NCBI RefSeq assembly: GCF_000154825.1
Contig: NZ_DS560015.1
Span: 149,052 to 213,051 of the forward strand
Direction of reading: 5' to 3'
From: Anaerofustis stercorihominis DSM 17244
GTDB lineage: Bacteria > Bacillota > Clostridia > Eubacteriales > Anaerofustaceae
DNA length: 64,000 nucleotides
A model generated the notes under the pieces. That model did not search any database and was not told where the DNA came from. It saw only the letters and a list, made by a program, of their open reading frames with translations. A program made the translations under genes and the position numbers. This document shows, one piece after another, positions 8,237 to 17,493 of the stretch (position 1 is its first letter; every line of letters begins with the position of its first letter).

Positions 8237-9589
8237 ATGAAGAAGAAAGATATTATTGAACTTGATATAAAAGAAAGGATTTCCATGGATAAATCCATGG
8301 GGTTTTACGACGATAAGAAAGTAATAGTAAAAGGAGGACTTCCCGGACAAACCGCGGAAGTGTTCGTAAAGAAAGTAAGAAAGAACAGAGCGGAAGGAAA
8401 TATAAACAGCATAATAAAAAAAGCGGATTATGAAATAGAGCCTATTTGCGATAAATTCAACATTTGCGGAGGCTGTTCTTTTCAAAATATCACTTACGAA
8501 AAACAGCTTGAGTTTAAGGAAGAATATATAAAGGGGCTGTTTGATAAAGCGGGGATAGAATACAAAGAATTTCTGCCTATCCTTTCGTCTCCTAAGGATA
8601 CGGAGTATCGTAACAAGATGGAGTTTTCTTTCGGGGATATGGAAAAGGACGGACCTTTGTGTCTCGGTATGCATGAAAAAGGCAAGCACCATAATATAGT
8701 TTCAACAGATAACTGTCATATTGTAGACGGAGATTACAGAAGCATATTAAGCAAAACTTTGGAGTATTTTACCCATAAGAAAATAAAACATTATAATAAA
8801 TTTTCCAAAGAAGGAACTCTTCGCCATTTGGTAATAAGAAAAGCGATGTACACAGGACAGATACTCGTGAATTTAGTAACCACATCTCAGGAAAAAATAA
8901 ACATAGAAGAGTATAAAGATTTGCTTCTTGAATTAAATTTAGACGGAGAAATAGTCGGTATACTCCACACTATCAATGACTCGTTTTCGGACGCCGTAAT
9001 AGCAGATGAAGTAAAAATCATCTATGGAAGAGATTATATAATGGAAAAATGTTTGGGACTTGATTTTAAGATTTCCGCCTTTTCATTTTTCCAGACGAAT
9101 ACTCTCGGAAGTGAAGTGTTATATTCCGTAGTCAAAGATTTTATCGGGGAAGAAAAGAGTGATGTGATACTGGATTTATACTGCGGTACAGGAACTATCA
9201 CTCAAATACTAAGTGATAAAGCAAATGAAGTGTATGGAATAGAAATAGTTGAAGAAGCTATCGAAGCGGCAAAAATCAATGCGGAACTTAACAATATAGA
9301 TAACTGCAGGTTTATCTGCGGAGATGTCCTCGAAGAAGTGGATAAAATAGATGTGAAATCCGACCTTATAATCTTGGATCCTCCTCGTGCGGGTATTCAT
9401 CCAAAGGCAATAGATAAAATCATTTCGTTTAAGCCGAAGAAATTCGTATATGTAAGCTGCAAAGCTACGTCATTAATAAGAGATTTACCTTTCTTTATCG
9501 AAGCGGGGTATGAAGTGGATAAGGTAAGAGCCGTGGATATGTTCCCGCAGACGGGGCATGTGGAGACGGTAGTATTATTAACAAAATAA
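8237..9589 (+). CDS. rlmD: 23S rRNA (uracil-5-)-methyltransferase, RlmD/RlmCD family
   Basis: 450 residues. An N-terminal TRAM-like region is followed by the 4Fe-4S cysteines C71, C77, C80 and C160, a SAM-binding motif LDLYCGTGTITQ, the ILDPPRAG motif and the catalytic Cys408 in YVSCKATSL. This matches the TrmA/RlmC/RlmD family that makes 5-methyluridine in 23S rRNA using SAM. In low-GC Gram-positives one enzyme (RlmCD) often makes both modifications, so the exact target base is uncertain. It is followed by the interrupted methyltransferase gene at 9625, with only 35 bases between. Confidence 0.92.
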   Translation: MKKKDIIELDIKERISMDKSMGFYDDKKVIVKGGLPGQTAEVFVKKVRKNRAEGNINSIIKKADYEIEPICDKFNICGGCSFQNITYEKQLEFKEEYIKGLFDKAGIEYKEFLPILSSPKDTEYRNKMEFSFGDMEKDGPLCLGMHEKGKHHNIVSTDNCHIVDGDYRSILSKTLEYFTHKKIKHYNKFSKEGTLRHLVIRKAMYTGQILVNLVTTSQEKINIEEYKDLLLELNLDGEIVGILHTINDSFSDAVIADEVKIIYGRDYIMEKCLGLDFKISAFSFFQTNTLGSEVLYSVVKDFIGEEKSDVILDLYCGTGTITQILSDKANEVYGIEIVEEAIEAAKINAELNNIDNCRFICGDVLEEVDKIDVKSDLIILDPPRAGIHPKAIDKIISFKPKKFVYVSCKATSLIRDLPFFIEAGYEVDKVRAVDMFPQTGHVETVVLLTK

Positions 9590-9624
9590 ATATAAAAATT
9601 AGGAAAGTTCCGAGGAACTCAAAT

Positions 9625-10067
9625 ATGAGTAGCACAAACAAAAAGCTAATAAATTATATAAAGAATAAACCTGATGTATATGAAAAGAGCACGTCCGCAT
9701 TTTGGGATGATGAAAATATATCTAAGTATATGTTAGAAGAGCATATAAATCCAGAGTCCGAGGGTGCGACCAGAAATCATAAATTTATAAAGAAGTCAGC
9801 TGATTGGATCAGCGGATTATTAGGTGACACGAAAAATAAAAAGTTATTGGATTTAGGATGTGGACCCGGGATATATGATGAACTTTTTTATAAAAACGGA
9901 TTTAATGTTACGGGGATAGATTTTTCTAAGCGTTCCATTGAATATGCAAAAAAGCATGCAAAAGAAAAAGGTATTAATATAAAATATCATTATAAAAATT
10001 ATTTGGATATAGATTATGAAGAAAAATTTGACATTGCGGTCTTGATTTACTGTGACTTTGGAGTCCT
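9625..10067 (+). pseudogene. SAM-dependent methyltransferase, 5' half, interrupted by transposon
   Basis: The first 147 codons encode a class I methyltransferase N-terminus with SAM-binding LLDLGCGPGIYDE (near residue 73) and the acidic GIDFSKRSI. The frame breaks at base 10067 where the GC-rich mobile element begins; reading on into the element gives an unrelated tail that stops at 10152. The remainder of the gene lies at 20464-20863. Joining the two sides at the shared GTCCT gives the continuous frame FGVLHPKDRE. A ribosome binding site within GTTCCGAGGAAC precedes the ATG. Confidence 0.9.
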
Positions 10068-10070
10068 GCC

Positions 10071-11963
10071 TCAGTCGGTCATTTTTTGCGGACAGTTCAA
10101 TACATACTGTCTTTTTCTTTCCCTGCTCCTGCGTTTCGTTTCTGTCCCTTGAACCTTTCTTATCTTTCCCCTGCACTCTGGACAATACTTCGATATTGCG
10201 GAGTGGGGGACGTATTCAACACCGCACACTGTACAATTCTTAGGCTTTAATGCTGTCCACCGCTTTGTGGGTGTGATATGTAATTCACCGACAAAGCCGA
10301 TGAATTTATAGTAAATCTTGATTTCCTGCTTCACTGTTCCGTCCACTGACTTCTCACGCTCTGAAACAAGTATCTTGTCTATCAGTGCATTTACCACTGT
10401 TGCGTCCAGTTCCTTTAAGCCTTGATAGTTGCGGATAAGGGAGAGGAAGTCACGGATTCCCTGCGATTTCTCGTAGCTTTCATTAAGAGTTTCCGTTACC
10501 TCTTTCAATCTCGCTTCGATTTCAAGCTGTTCTTTCTGGTATTTCCCCGACATCATTTCATAATTCCGCTCGGTAATACGCTCCATGACCTTATCCTCAT
10601 AGAGAGAGGAAAACAGCCTGTCAAGCTCCGCAAGACGTTTGTTTAGTTTCTTCCGTTCCTTTTCCAGTGCCTTTGCCCTGCTCTGGTCTGTTTCCGTGAG
10701 CCGCTTCTCAATCGCCCTCACCGCCCGCTCGTCATTCACCGCCATATCCGCAAAGCGGTTAATGTCGGCAAGGACGGCGTTGAACAAATCCCTTGCTTCA
10801 ATAGAGTGTGCGGTACACATGACGTTGCCGTACCTGCCATAATTATTGCAGGTATATTGTACGCAGTCGATAATGTCGGGGCGTTTCCTCCTGTTTGCGC
10901 TCATAGCCCGCAGAGCATAGCCGCAGTCCGCACACTTGATAATGCCTGCAAAAATATTCTCAAAGTCGCCCTTATTCTTTTCCCGTCTGCGGCTCGTCAT
11001 AAGCTGTTGGACAGTATCAAATTCTTCTTGTGTGACTATGCCCTCATGGGTGTCGGGGATCACTTCCCATTCTTCTGGCAGCTTGGACGGTCTTTTCTTG
11101 CTTTTCATATTGGCGGCAATCCGCTTGTAGCCTGCAAGGTTTCCCGCATAGATAGGGCTTCTTAAAATATTCCTCAAGCTGTTCTCACTCCATATATAGC
11201 GGTTTTCTTCGTTGTCCTCAAAGTATCTCTCATAGCCTGCCGCCCCCTGCTCCGCCGCATAAGCGGCAGGGCGTAAAACGTGCTGGCTGTTGATGTGCTT
11301 ACGGATTTTTCCAAGTCCGTTTCCTGCCAATGCAAGGTCAAATATCTCCCTTACAACGTGCGCTACTTTATCGTCAATCAGCAGATGGTTGTGGTCGGCA
11401 GGGTCTTTGATATATCCATAGGGTGCATATGTCCCCATGAATTTTCCCTGCTGAAACCTCGCACGGTACGCCGATTTTATCTTGACCGACACATCGGCTG
11501 AATACATTTCGTTTAGGATGTTGCGGAATGGGGTGATGTCCATCGCTGATTTATTTAGCGTGTCCACGCCGTCATTGACCGCTATATACCTCACATTATG
11601 CTCTGGGAAAAAGACTTCCAGATATAAGCCGCAGTCAAGGTAATTCCTCCCTAAACGTGATAAATCTTTCGTAATCACGCAGTTTATCAGCCCGTTTTCA
11701 ATGTCCTTAATCATGTTCTGGAAGCTCGGTCTTTGGAAATTCGTACCAGAGTAACCGTCGTCCACATACGTTTTTGCCAGATGCCAGCCCTGCTTTTTCA
11801 CATAATCCGTGAGGATGGATTTCTGTGTGGCAATGCTCGCACTCTCATTATCCGTCCCATCATCCTTTGACAAGCGGCAGTAAATGCCGACTAAATAGAT
11901 TTTCTTTTCTTCTTTGATTCCTGCCATACTGTTAAACTCCGTATCTGCCCTAACTGTTTTCAT
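10071..11963 (-). CDS. Large serine recombinase (TnpX/TndX-like transposase)
   Basis: 630 residues from the first ATG. The N-terminal resolvase domain has the catalytic Ser32 in YCRLSKDDG and the conserved ITKDLSRLGRNYLD. It is followed by a recombinase domain (about 190-300), a zinc-ribbon with CADCGYALRAM, a coiled coil of Lys/Glu-rich sequence and a C-terminal zinc-finger-like CxxC...CPEC pair. It excises and inserts the element by site-specific recombination. The stop codon is only about four bases from the left boundary. ATG 11927 (residue 13) has a better-placed GGAG and may be the real start. Confidence 0.93.
   Translation of the reverse strand: MKTVRADTEFNSMAGIKEEKKIYLVGIYCRLSKDDGTDNESASIATQKSILTDYVKKQGWHLAKTYVDDGYSGTNFQRPSFQNMIKDIENGLINCVITKDLSRLGRNYLDCGLYLEVFFPEHNVRYIAVNDGVDTLNKSAMDITPFRNILNEMYSADVSVKIKSAYRARFQQGKFMGTYAPYGYIKDPADHNHLLIDDKVAHVVREIFDLALAGNGLGKIRKHINSQHVLRPAAYAAEQGAAGYERYFEDNEENRYIWSENSLRNILRSPIYAGNLAGYKRIAANMKSKKRPSKLPEEWEVIPDTHEGIVTQEEFDTVQQLMTSRRREKNKGDFENIFAGIIKCADCGYALRAMSANRRKRPDIIDCVQYTCNNYGRYGNVMCTAHSIEARDLFNAVLADINRFADMAVNDERAVRAIEKRLTETDQSRAKALEKERKKLNKRLAELDRLFSSLYEDKVMERITERNYEMMSGKYQKEQLEIEARLKEVTETLNESYEKSQGIRDFLSLIRNYQGLKELDATVVNALIDKILVSEREKSVDGTVKQEIKIYYKFIGFVGELHITPTKRWTALKPKNCTVCGVEYVPHSAISKYCPECRGKIRKVQGTETKRRSRERKRQYVLNCPQKMTD
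10082..10100 (+). repeat. Left terminal inverted repeat of the transposon
   Basis: TTTTTTGCGGACAGTTCAA here matches the reverse complement of the right end near 20440-20455 (TTTTGCGGACATTCAA) with one gap. It lies inside the last codons of the recombinase gene. Confidence 0.75.
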
Positions 11964-11980
11964 GTTCCATTGCGTACATT

Positions 11981-12172
11981 CTAAGCGGATATACCCTCAT
12001 TGTCGAAGGTGTCATCTTTGGCAATCTCCCTCCGTATATCCTCGGAGATAATCGGGATAAATGCCTCTGCAACGGTCTGTGTGCCGACATATTCACGGCT
12101 GACAATCATCTGCACTGGCTGTCTTGCCACAATGCGCTTTCTCTTTTTGTTCGCTTTCTTATCCTCGCCCAT
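11981..12172 (-). CDS. Small basic transposon protein of unknown function
   Basis: 63 residues from the ATG at 12172 (an upstream in-frame start at 12247 would add 25). The N-terminus is a run of Lys and Arg (KKANKKRKRIVARQP) and the C-terminus is acidic. It lies 17 bases before the recombinase and just after YdbC, all in one leftward operon, so a role in recombination or its regulation is plausible but not shown. I do not recognise a domain. Confidence 0.6.
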   Translation of the reverse strand: MGEDKKANKKRKRIVARQPVQMIVSREYVGTQTVAEAFIPIISEDIRREIAKDDTFDNEGISA

Positions 12173-12243
12173 ACTCAAATCTTCCTTTCCAGACAGGGCA
12201 GGGGAACGTCTGGAAACATCCCCACCCTGCCTATCAGACACAA

Positions 12244-12474
12244 TCAATCCCCTCTGTTCAATTCTTCCTGCAATGCTTTAAGGAGAGCCGCCGCTTCATC
12301 AGCGGTCAACGTGATTCCCTTTCCGCACTTCTCACGGTTGGGGGAAAAGCTGCGGATGTCATACTTCGGCTCTTTCCCGTTCCATGAGATTAAATTGATT
12401 TCCTTTGTATAGCCGCTTCCGCTTGCCGACAACACGGCGATTTCCTTTACAAATTCATATTGTATTCCTTTCAT
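12244..12474 (-). CDS. YdbC-like PC4-fold ssDNA-binding protein
   Basis: 76 residues. The pattern VKEIAVLS...KEINLISWNG and PKYDIRSF...KGITLT is that of the YdbC/PC4 family, whose Lactococcus member binds single-stranded DNA as a dimer. It may protect DNA strands exposed during mobilisation or replication of the element. Overlaps the start region of the next small gene by a few bases, consistent with one operon. Confidence 0.82.
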   Translation of the reverse strand: MKGIQYEFVKEIAVLSASGSGYTKEINLISWNGKEPKYDIRSFSPNREKCGKGITLTADEAAALLKALQEELNRGD

Positions 12475-12541
12475 TTCCTACCTCGATTCTACTTTTTCTT
12501 TGCTTGGATACTCTGTGCATTTACTACCCGAAAAGAGAAGA

Positions 12542-13396
12542 TTAGCGGCTGTCCCTGCCCCGTTTCCTCTGCAATTCACGCTCCAAAAGCTTGATGATGG
12601 TGTCCTCCATCTGCTTCGGCGTTGTGCCTTTCGGGAAATATTTTTTTAACCGCTCCATGCCGATTTTCACGGTTTCTTTCTGGTTTCCCTTTTCCTCCGT
12701 CATAATGGAAAATATCATATCCATGTCAAGCCGCCCGCTCTGGCTCAAGGTTTTCATCCGCTGTGCCTGTGAGAGTGAGGGCGTTGCTTCCTCGCTTTCC
12801 ATCGTGGCGAATAAATTTTCCTGTTCCTCTTTCTTCAAAAAGGACAGCTCCACCGCAGGCGTGAGGGCGATTTTCCCCTCGTCCACCATCAGCAAAATCG
12901 GCGGTATCAGTTCCGTCAATCGGATAAATCTCTGCACGGTCATCCTGCCCACGCCGAAGCCCTGTGCCACTTTATCGTCCGTCCGCAACTTCGTCCCAAC
13001 TTGTGACGAGGTTAAATCTGTGCGGAAACCCTGCCGTTTCATGGCTTCAGATTTCATCTTGTAGGCAAACGCCCGCTCGCTCGGCAGGATATTTTCACGC
13101 TGTAAGTTGCTGTCTACAAGAGTGATAATGGCTCGGTCACGGTCTAAGGGCAGGACAAAAGCGGGGATTGTGTTTATCCCTGCAAGCTCCGAAGCACGGA
13201 CACGCCGCTGTCCCGCAATGATTTCATATCCGTCCCCGTCCTCTTTCGGGCGTGTAATTATCGGCGTTACGATTCCAAATTCCTTAATGCTTTCCGCTAA
13301 CTCTGACAGCATTTCATTCTCCACCACATGAAAAGGGTTGTCTGGAAATGGGTACAAATCTGAGGTCTTTAATACCTTAAAATCCTGTTTCTTCAT
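12542..13396 (-). CDS. ParB/RepB/Spo0J family partition-like protein
   Basis: 284 residues. The N-terminal ParB domain is clear: LYPFPDNPFH, LAESIKEFGIVTPI, IIAGQRRVRASELAG and ILPSERAFAYKMK, followed by a KorB-type HTH with KVAQGFGVGRMTVQRFIRLTEL and a C-terminal helical region. In transposons of this type such a protein may regulate element genes or help maintain the circular form. It lies eight bases downstream of the relaxase gene in the same direction. Confidence 0.9.
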   Translation of the reverse strand: MKKQDFKVLKTSDLYPFPDNPFHVVENEMLSELAESIKEFGIVTPIITRPKEDGDGYEIIAGQRRVRASELAGINTIPAFVLPLDRDRAIITLVDSNLQRENILPSERAFAYKMKSEAMKRQGFRTDLTSSQVGTKLRTDDKVAQGFGVGRMTVQRFIRLTELIPPILLMVDEGKIALTPAVELSFLKKEEQENLFATMESEEATPSLSQAQRMKTLSQSGRLDMDMIFSIMTEEKGNQKETVKIGMERLKKYFPKGTTPKQMEDTIIKLLERELQRKRGRDSR

Positions 13397-13404
13397 TCAC
13401 ATTC

Positions 13405-14370
13405 CTACCTTTCTTTCGCTCTGTTCCAATTACTTTTCTGCAATTCTTCCAATACCTCTGGCGGGATTTTGGAGAGCAGCCGCCCCATCTGCTCGTTGGT
13501 TTTCTGCAACTCAAATATCCTCTGGTTTGCTTTCTGTACCTTTAGTTCCTGCTCGTACTTTTCATCACGCATACGCCCCGCATAATCGGATTCCTGCCCG
13601 ATTCTCTCTTTCAAGCTGTCGATATACGCCTGCTGTCTCCCGATTTCCTTAGAAAATTTCTCCACGTCTGGAAGCCATGCGGAGAGCAGTTCTAACGCCT
13701 TATCTCTTTTCTTGCCTGCATTAAAGGCGTTGATGTCGGAGAGGGCAGACACGATTTCCGCATACTGTTTATCCAGCCTGCTGCCCAACTTATAGAGCCA
13801 TGTGGGGATGTGTTTCCGCTTCGTTTCCATTGAGGACTGCCCCCGTTCAAGCTGATTCCACCGTGCGGACATCCGCTCATGGTAGGCGGTCTGCCACTCG
13901 GATAAGGATTTCTGGTTGCCTAAAATGGACTTTGCTGATAGCTTGTTGTCGGGCGTAAGCGGCACAAAGCATAGGTGCATATGGGGCGTTTTCTCGTCCA
14001 TATGGATGACTGCGGAGAGGATATTCCTCTTTCCCACACGCTCCGAAATGAAGTCAAGAGCCGTCTGGAAATAGGCTTTTTGTTCTTCGGGCGGTAAGCT
14101 GTTCATAAATTCTGGCGAAGCGGTGATGAGCGTTTCCACCATCATCACGCTGTCTTTCCTCACTTTACATCCCGCCTCGGCTACCATTCGGTTTATCTCT
14201 TTTTTGTAGGTGTAACGGGGCGGATTCACAAGATGATAGTTATCTTTGGAGCGTTCCATATCAATATCAGGGTTGCTTTTATAGGCTTCTTTCTTCCGCT
14301 CGTTGTGGCGTTCGCAAGACGCAACGCCGCCTGCTTTACGTTTCTGGAAACGCAGGATTGCATAGGGCAT
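13405..14370 (-). CDS. MobV-type relaxase (plasmid recombination/mobilisation protein, TnpZ-like)
   Basis: 321 residues. The N-terminal Pre/Mob domain has the metal-binding HMDEKTPHMHLCFVP motif near residue 122 and typical YTYKKEINRMV and SAKSILGNQKSLSEWQ blocks. The C-terminal third (about 210-310) is a charged coiled coil. MobV relaxases nick an oriT and lead the strand into a recipient with help from a co-resident conjugative element. The noncoding DNA immediately upstream, 14371-14707, is the natural place for its oriT. Confidence 0.92.
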   Translation of the reverse strand: MPYAILRFQKRKAGGVASCERHNERKKEAYKSNPDIDMERSKDNYHLVNPPRYTYKKEINRMVAEAGCKVRKDSVMMVETLITASPEFMNSLPPEEQKAYFQTALDFISERVGKRNILSAVIHMDEKTPHMHLCFVPLTPDNKLSAKSILGNQKSLSEWQTAYHERMSARWNQLERGQSSMETKRKHIPTWLYKLGSRLDKQYAEIVSALSDINAFNAGKKRDKALELLSAWLPDVEKFSKEIGRQQAYIDSLKERIGQESDYAGRMRDEKYEQELKVQKANQRIFELQKTNEQMGRLLSKIPPEVLEELQKSNWNRAKER

Positions 14371-14707
14371 AATTCATCTTCCTTTCTTTCGGCGGGTAAC
14401 TGTCGCTTCCTGTCTTTGGTGCGTGACGGTCATGACGGTGATGACGGTGTTTTTGGTATACCCCCTCATAAGAGCCGTAACCGTCACGCCGACATTCTTT
14501 TATCCGAAGCGGAAAGCGTAGGATAAGCAGGGCAAAGCCCTGCCATAAGGGAGTCCAGAGGGAACGTCTGGCACACGACTTTGCAGGGCAAAGTGTAGTG
14601 TGTTACACCCTGTAAACGCAGTCGGAAAAATCAGAAGATTTTTCTGACCGCAGGGGTGGCATTACGAGCCGAAAAGGGCGAGTAATGCCCACGCCTGCAT
14701 GTTGCGT
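14371..14707. other. Noncoding region upstream of relaxase, candidate oriT
   Basis: 337 bases with no gene. It contains one arm of a 42-bp inverted repeat and several short palindromes, for example GCAGGGCAAAGCCCTGC near 14528 and GTGTAGTGTGTTACAC near 14600. Position before a MobV relaxase makes it the likely transfer origin, but the nick site cannot be read directly. Confidence 0.5.
14424..14465 (+). repeat. 42-bp inverted repeat, left arm
   Basis: Begins TGACGGTCATGACGG and ends TTTGGTATACCCCC. The reverse complement of 14742-14783 matches it at 40 of 42 positions. Confidence 0.85.
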
Positions 14708-15760
14708 TTACGGGGTGTTCTCCCGTAGGGATGACAGCGGCGGGGGTATCCCAAAAACACCGTCATCATCGTCATGACCGTCATCCTCCACATCTTCCTG
14801 CCTTGCAAGGGAAATCATCCGCCCGCTGCTCCTGCGGCTGAAATCATAGCGGATATGGTTTTCAAGCAGGAAATCAAGGCGGTACTCGTTCATCCACTTC
14901 GTCAATACATTCGCCGCTGTCCCTGTTTCCCCCAGAGCGTCCAATAATTCCGTTGCCGTTCCAGTCCATTCCTCCCTGCCTTGCATGAAATCCACTAACC
15001 GAAAGAGAATATCTGGTATCGCTTCTTTGGCAAGCTGTTCCTGTTCTTTCCTCTCCACCAGTTCCCAACTGCAATCACGGAAACGGAGCGTAAACTCCTG
15101 ATAAGGCGTGTCCCTGCCCGTCACATACAGCTTGGCGGCATTGGATGCACGGCTTTCCTGTTCCAGAACAAAGGTTGCGTCTGCACTCCCTGTCAATCCC
15201 GTCGTGCCAGACACTTTGTTGAACACGTCGCTGTCATTCTGCTTTCGGATGTGGTGTACGACAATGACCGCCAATGAGTGCCTATCGGCAAAGTCTTTGA
15301 TAAGGGAGATGTCCCCGTAATCGCTTGCATAGGCATTGTCTTTGGATGCGGTGCGGATTTTCTGCAAGGTGTCAATGACAATGAGCCTGCTGTCGGGGCA
15401 TTCTTTCAGATAATCCTCCAACTGCACGATAAGACCGTCTGACAGCTTATCGCTTGCCACGGCAAAGTGAAGCCGCCCGCTTGCTTCGTCCGTCAAGCGG
15501 AACAGCCTGTCCTGTATGCGGCAGAAGGTATCCTCCAAACAGAGGTAAAACACGTCGCCCTCCTGTGTCGGCATATCCCACAAGGGGATTCCCTGCGACA
15601 CGCATAGGCAGAGCTTTAACATGAGCCAGCTCTTGCCGATTTTCTGTGAGCCGCAGAACAGGGTTAAGCCCGTGGGTATCAGACCGTCCACCACAAAGGA
15701 CGGCTTCTCAAGTGGCTCATAGAGGAGCGTGTCGGCGCTGACTGTCTGAAGCTTCTGCAT
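14708..15760 (-). CDS. RepA-like AAA/RecA-fold ATPase
   Basis: 350 residues from the ATG at 15760, chosen because AAAGGAGG precedes it; an upstream ATG at 15991 is unsupported. The RecA-like core has Walker A FCGSQKIGKSW near residue 36, Walker B RLIVIDTLQKI and IVVHHIRK, as in hexameric RepA/primase-associated helicases (AAA_25). The C-terminal part (about 250-320) looks like a winged helix (TGTATELLDALGE). It may unwind or help replicate the circular form of the element. Its acidic last residues are encoded in an inverted repeat arm. Confidence 0.86.
   Translation of the reverse strand: MQKLQTVSADTLLYEPLEKPSFVVDGLIPTGLTLFCGSQKIGKSWLMLKLCLCVSQGIPLWDMPTQEGDVFYLCLEDTFCRIQDRLFRLTDEASGRLHFAVASDKLSDGLIVQLEDYLKECPDSRLIVIDTLQKIRTASKDNAYASDYGDISLIKDFADRHSLAVIVVHHIRKQNDSDVFNKVSGTTGLTGSADATFVLEQESRASNAAKLYVTGRDTPYQEFTLRFRDCSWELVERKEQEQLAKEAIPDILFRLVDFMQGREEWTGTATELLDALGETGTAANVLTKWMNEYRLDFLLENHIRYDFSRRSSGRMISLARQEDVEDDGHDDDDGVFGIPPPLSSLRENTP
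14742..14783 (-). repeat. 42-bp inverted repeat, right arm
   Basis: Partner of 14424-14465, separated by 276 bases. This arm lies within the 3' end of the ATPase gene, where it encodes the acidic stretch DDGHDDDDGVFGIPP. Confidence 0.85.
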
Positions 15761-15912
15761 GGGATTCCTCCTTTCGGGCGGTGTCTTTGGTTTTGTTACG
15801 CATAGGCGTGACCTCCTTAAAATAGATTTACTCCCACAAAAAGAAGTGAGAGTATGTAATACCGCCAGTCCCACGCAAAACGGATTTCTTTTTCGGGCAG
15901 TAGTCGTCAAGG

Positions 15913-16380
15913 TTAAAGATACTTCCTCATTTCTGCCTTGACCTTTCCCCTTGCAACTGAAACAGACTTTTGAATTGCGGAAGCGGTGCAATGCTCCATC
16001 TCTGCTATCTGATAAAAGTTGAGGTCATACTCGTAGTAGAGCAGGAAACGCCGCTTTTGTATCTCTGGCAGTCGGGCAACCGCCTTATAGAACATTTCAT
16101 TTCTTTCTTTTTCAATCATTCTTTCATCAAGCGTTTTAGGCACTCTTAATGCACGTCTGTAAAGCGTTTCGTCCCATACCTCGTTAAACTCCCTGTGCCG
16201 CTGGTTCCATTGCTGAAGATTTCTGTTCCTGCGCTCCATCTGCCGAAATTCAAAGAATAGCTGTTCTGATACTTCCAGTTCGTGGTGTTCCCCCTGCCCG
16301 TCCTTAAAGCTGATGGAATACCTTGTGCCGCTTTCGGTGGATTCCTCCCGAAGCGTGTATGTCTTTGCCCCGTATGCCAT
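15913..16380 (-). CDS. Sigma-70 region 4-like DNA-binding protein (first of three)
   Basis: 155 residues. The N-terminus is unique (TYTLREES), while residues about 100-150 resemble a sigma region 4 helix-turn-helix: RLPEIQKRRFLLYYEYDLNFYQIAEMEHCTASAIQKSV. Such sigma-like proteins are common in clostridial mobile elements and probably regulate element genes or copy number; a true sigma role is not shown. Oriented with the other element genes. Confidence 0.75.
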   Translation of the reverse strand: MAYGAKTYTLREESTESGTRYSISFKDGQGEHHELEVSEQLFFEFRQMERRNRNLQQWNQRHREFNEVWDETLYRRALRVPKTLDERMIEKERNEMFYKAVARLPEIQKRRFLLYYEYDLNFYQIAEMEHCTASAIQKSVSVARGKVKAEMRKYL

Positions 16381-16463
16381 TTTCTTTCCTCCTGCTAAAA
16401 AGTAGGGGAGAGTTTTTCCCTCCCCACCAGATAGCCCATAGGAAAGCGGGATATATTAGCCGC

Positions 16464-16889
16464 TCATAAAATTTTCCGTAGCTTCTTCCGCAGATGGTTG
16501 AGCCTTGCATAGATAGCCCCTGCCGTTAAATGCACAAGCGGGGCAATCTCCTTTGTGGAATAGCCCTGCATTTTCAGCAGGACGATTTGTAACGTGCGCC
16601 TGTCCACCGTGATTAAGGCAAGGTACAGAGTTTCGTTCTCAATCTCGTCCAGTAATTCAGCAACAGACTTTACCTCCGTCTGCTTCTCCCTGTCTGCCAT
16701 GCCCTCAAGGTATTCGCCGAAGTCGCTCGCCCATCGGTAAAACCGCCTGTTGGAATTAAAATCTGCCCTATCGTCTGTGCGGATTTGCTCAATGACCGCT
16801 TCGTCAACGCCGCACTCACGCAAAATCTTTTCTTCCGCTTCTTTCCAGATACGCCATTTCCTGTCCTCCCGTCCGTGGTTGTATGCCAT
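16464..16889 (-). CDS. Sigma-70 region 4-like DNA-binding protein (second of three)
   Basis: 141 residues from ATG 16889 (a GGAGG precedes it). The C-terminal helix-turn-helix reads LQIVLLKMQGYSTKEIAPLV followed by HLTAGAIYARLNHLRKKL. The N-terminal half is charged and helical. Part of the leftward block of regulators; function inferred only from the fold. Confidence 0.72.
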   Translation of the reverse strand: MAYNHGREDRKWRIWKEAEEKILRECGVDEAVIEQIRTDDRADFNSNRRFYRWASDFGEYLEGMADREKQTEVKSVAELLDEIENETLYLALITVDRRTLQIVLLKMQGYSTKEIAPLVHLTAGAIYARLNHLRKKLRKIL

Positions 16890-16974
16890 CTTATTTCCTC
16901 CAATCGAAATTGATTGAGAGGGCAGAAAAAGCCCCCTCATTTTCCCAAAGGAAAAAACAAGGGGGCTGAACGCC

Positions 16975-17493
16975 TTAAATTTTGTTTTCGATTATCTTTC
17001 TCAGCTTCGCAAGGATTTTGGCTTTGCGCTTGTTCACAACGCTCTGTGTCACGCCCAACCGCAGCCCGACTTCCCTCTCGGAAAGTCCCTCAAAGAAGAT
17101 TGCGTTTATCAATGCCTGCTCACTGCCTGACAATAAAGGCAGGGCGGCTTTCAGCCTGTCCACCATCACTGCATGGACAACGGTTTCCGCAACATCCACC
17201 GCTTCATCAACAACGAAGTCAAGTACATTCCCCTCGCTGTCTGTAAATCCCTCCAATGAGAGCAGCTTGTGGTTCGTGTCCAGTTTTTTCAGATAACGCC
17301 ACCGCTCTTTCTCCTTGTAGAAATCTGCGTACTGTTCCCGCACGACTTCAATCAGACAGCCCTGCACGGGGATAAACAGCTTGTCCATGTAACTCTGGTC
17401 GGCTTGCCTGCGGCGGCAGAAATCCCGATAGGACAGCTCCACATAGCCGCTATTCTCTTTGATATATACTTTTCTTGGTGCATACTTCACCAT
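16975..17493 (-). CDS. Sigma-70 family-like protein (third of three)
   Basis: 172 residues from ATG 17493, with GGGAGGT upstream. The C-terminus has a clear region-4 HTH: QALINAIFFEGLSEREVGL followed by RLGVTQSVVNKRKAKILAKL. The N-terminal half (VKYAPRKVYIKENSGYVELS) matches small sigma-like proteins of transposons. It probably regulates element transcription; no region 2 is obvious. Confidence 0.75.
   Translation of the reverse strand: MVKYAPRKVYIKENSGYVELSYRDFCRRRQADQSYMDKLFIPVQGCLIEVVREQYADFYKEKERWRYLKKLDTNHKLLSLEGFTDSEGNVLDFVVDEAVDVAETVVHAVMVDRLKAALPLLSGSEQALINAIFFEGLSEREVGLRLGVTQSVVNKRKAKILAKLRKIIENKI

Noticed and set aside
10068-10152. Unique C-terminal tail on the first methyltransferase half
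   Set aside because: This frame is read from transposon end sequence and is an artefact of the insertion, not a real protein tail.
14424-14526. Forward open frame upstream of the relaxase with GDDGVFGIPP-like sequence
   Set aside because: It is the mirror of the ATPase C-terminus produced by the inverted repeat arm, not an independent gene.
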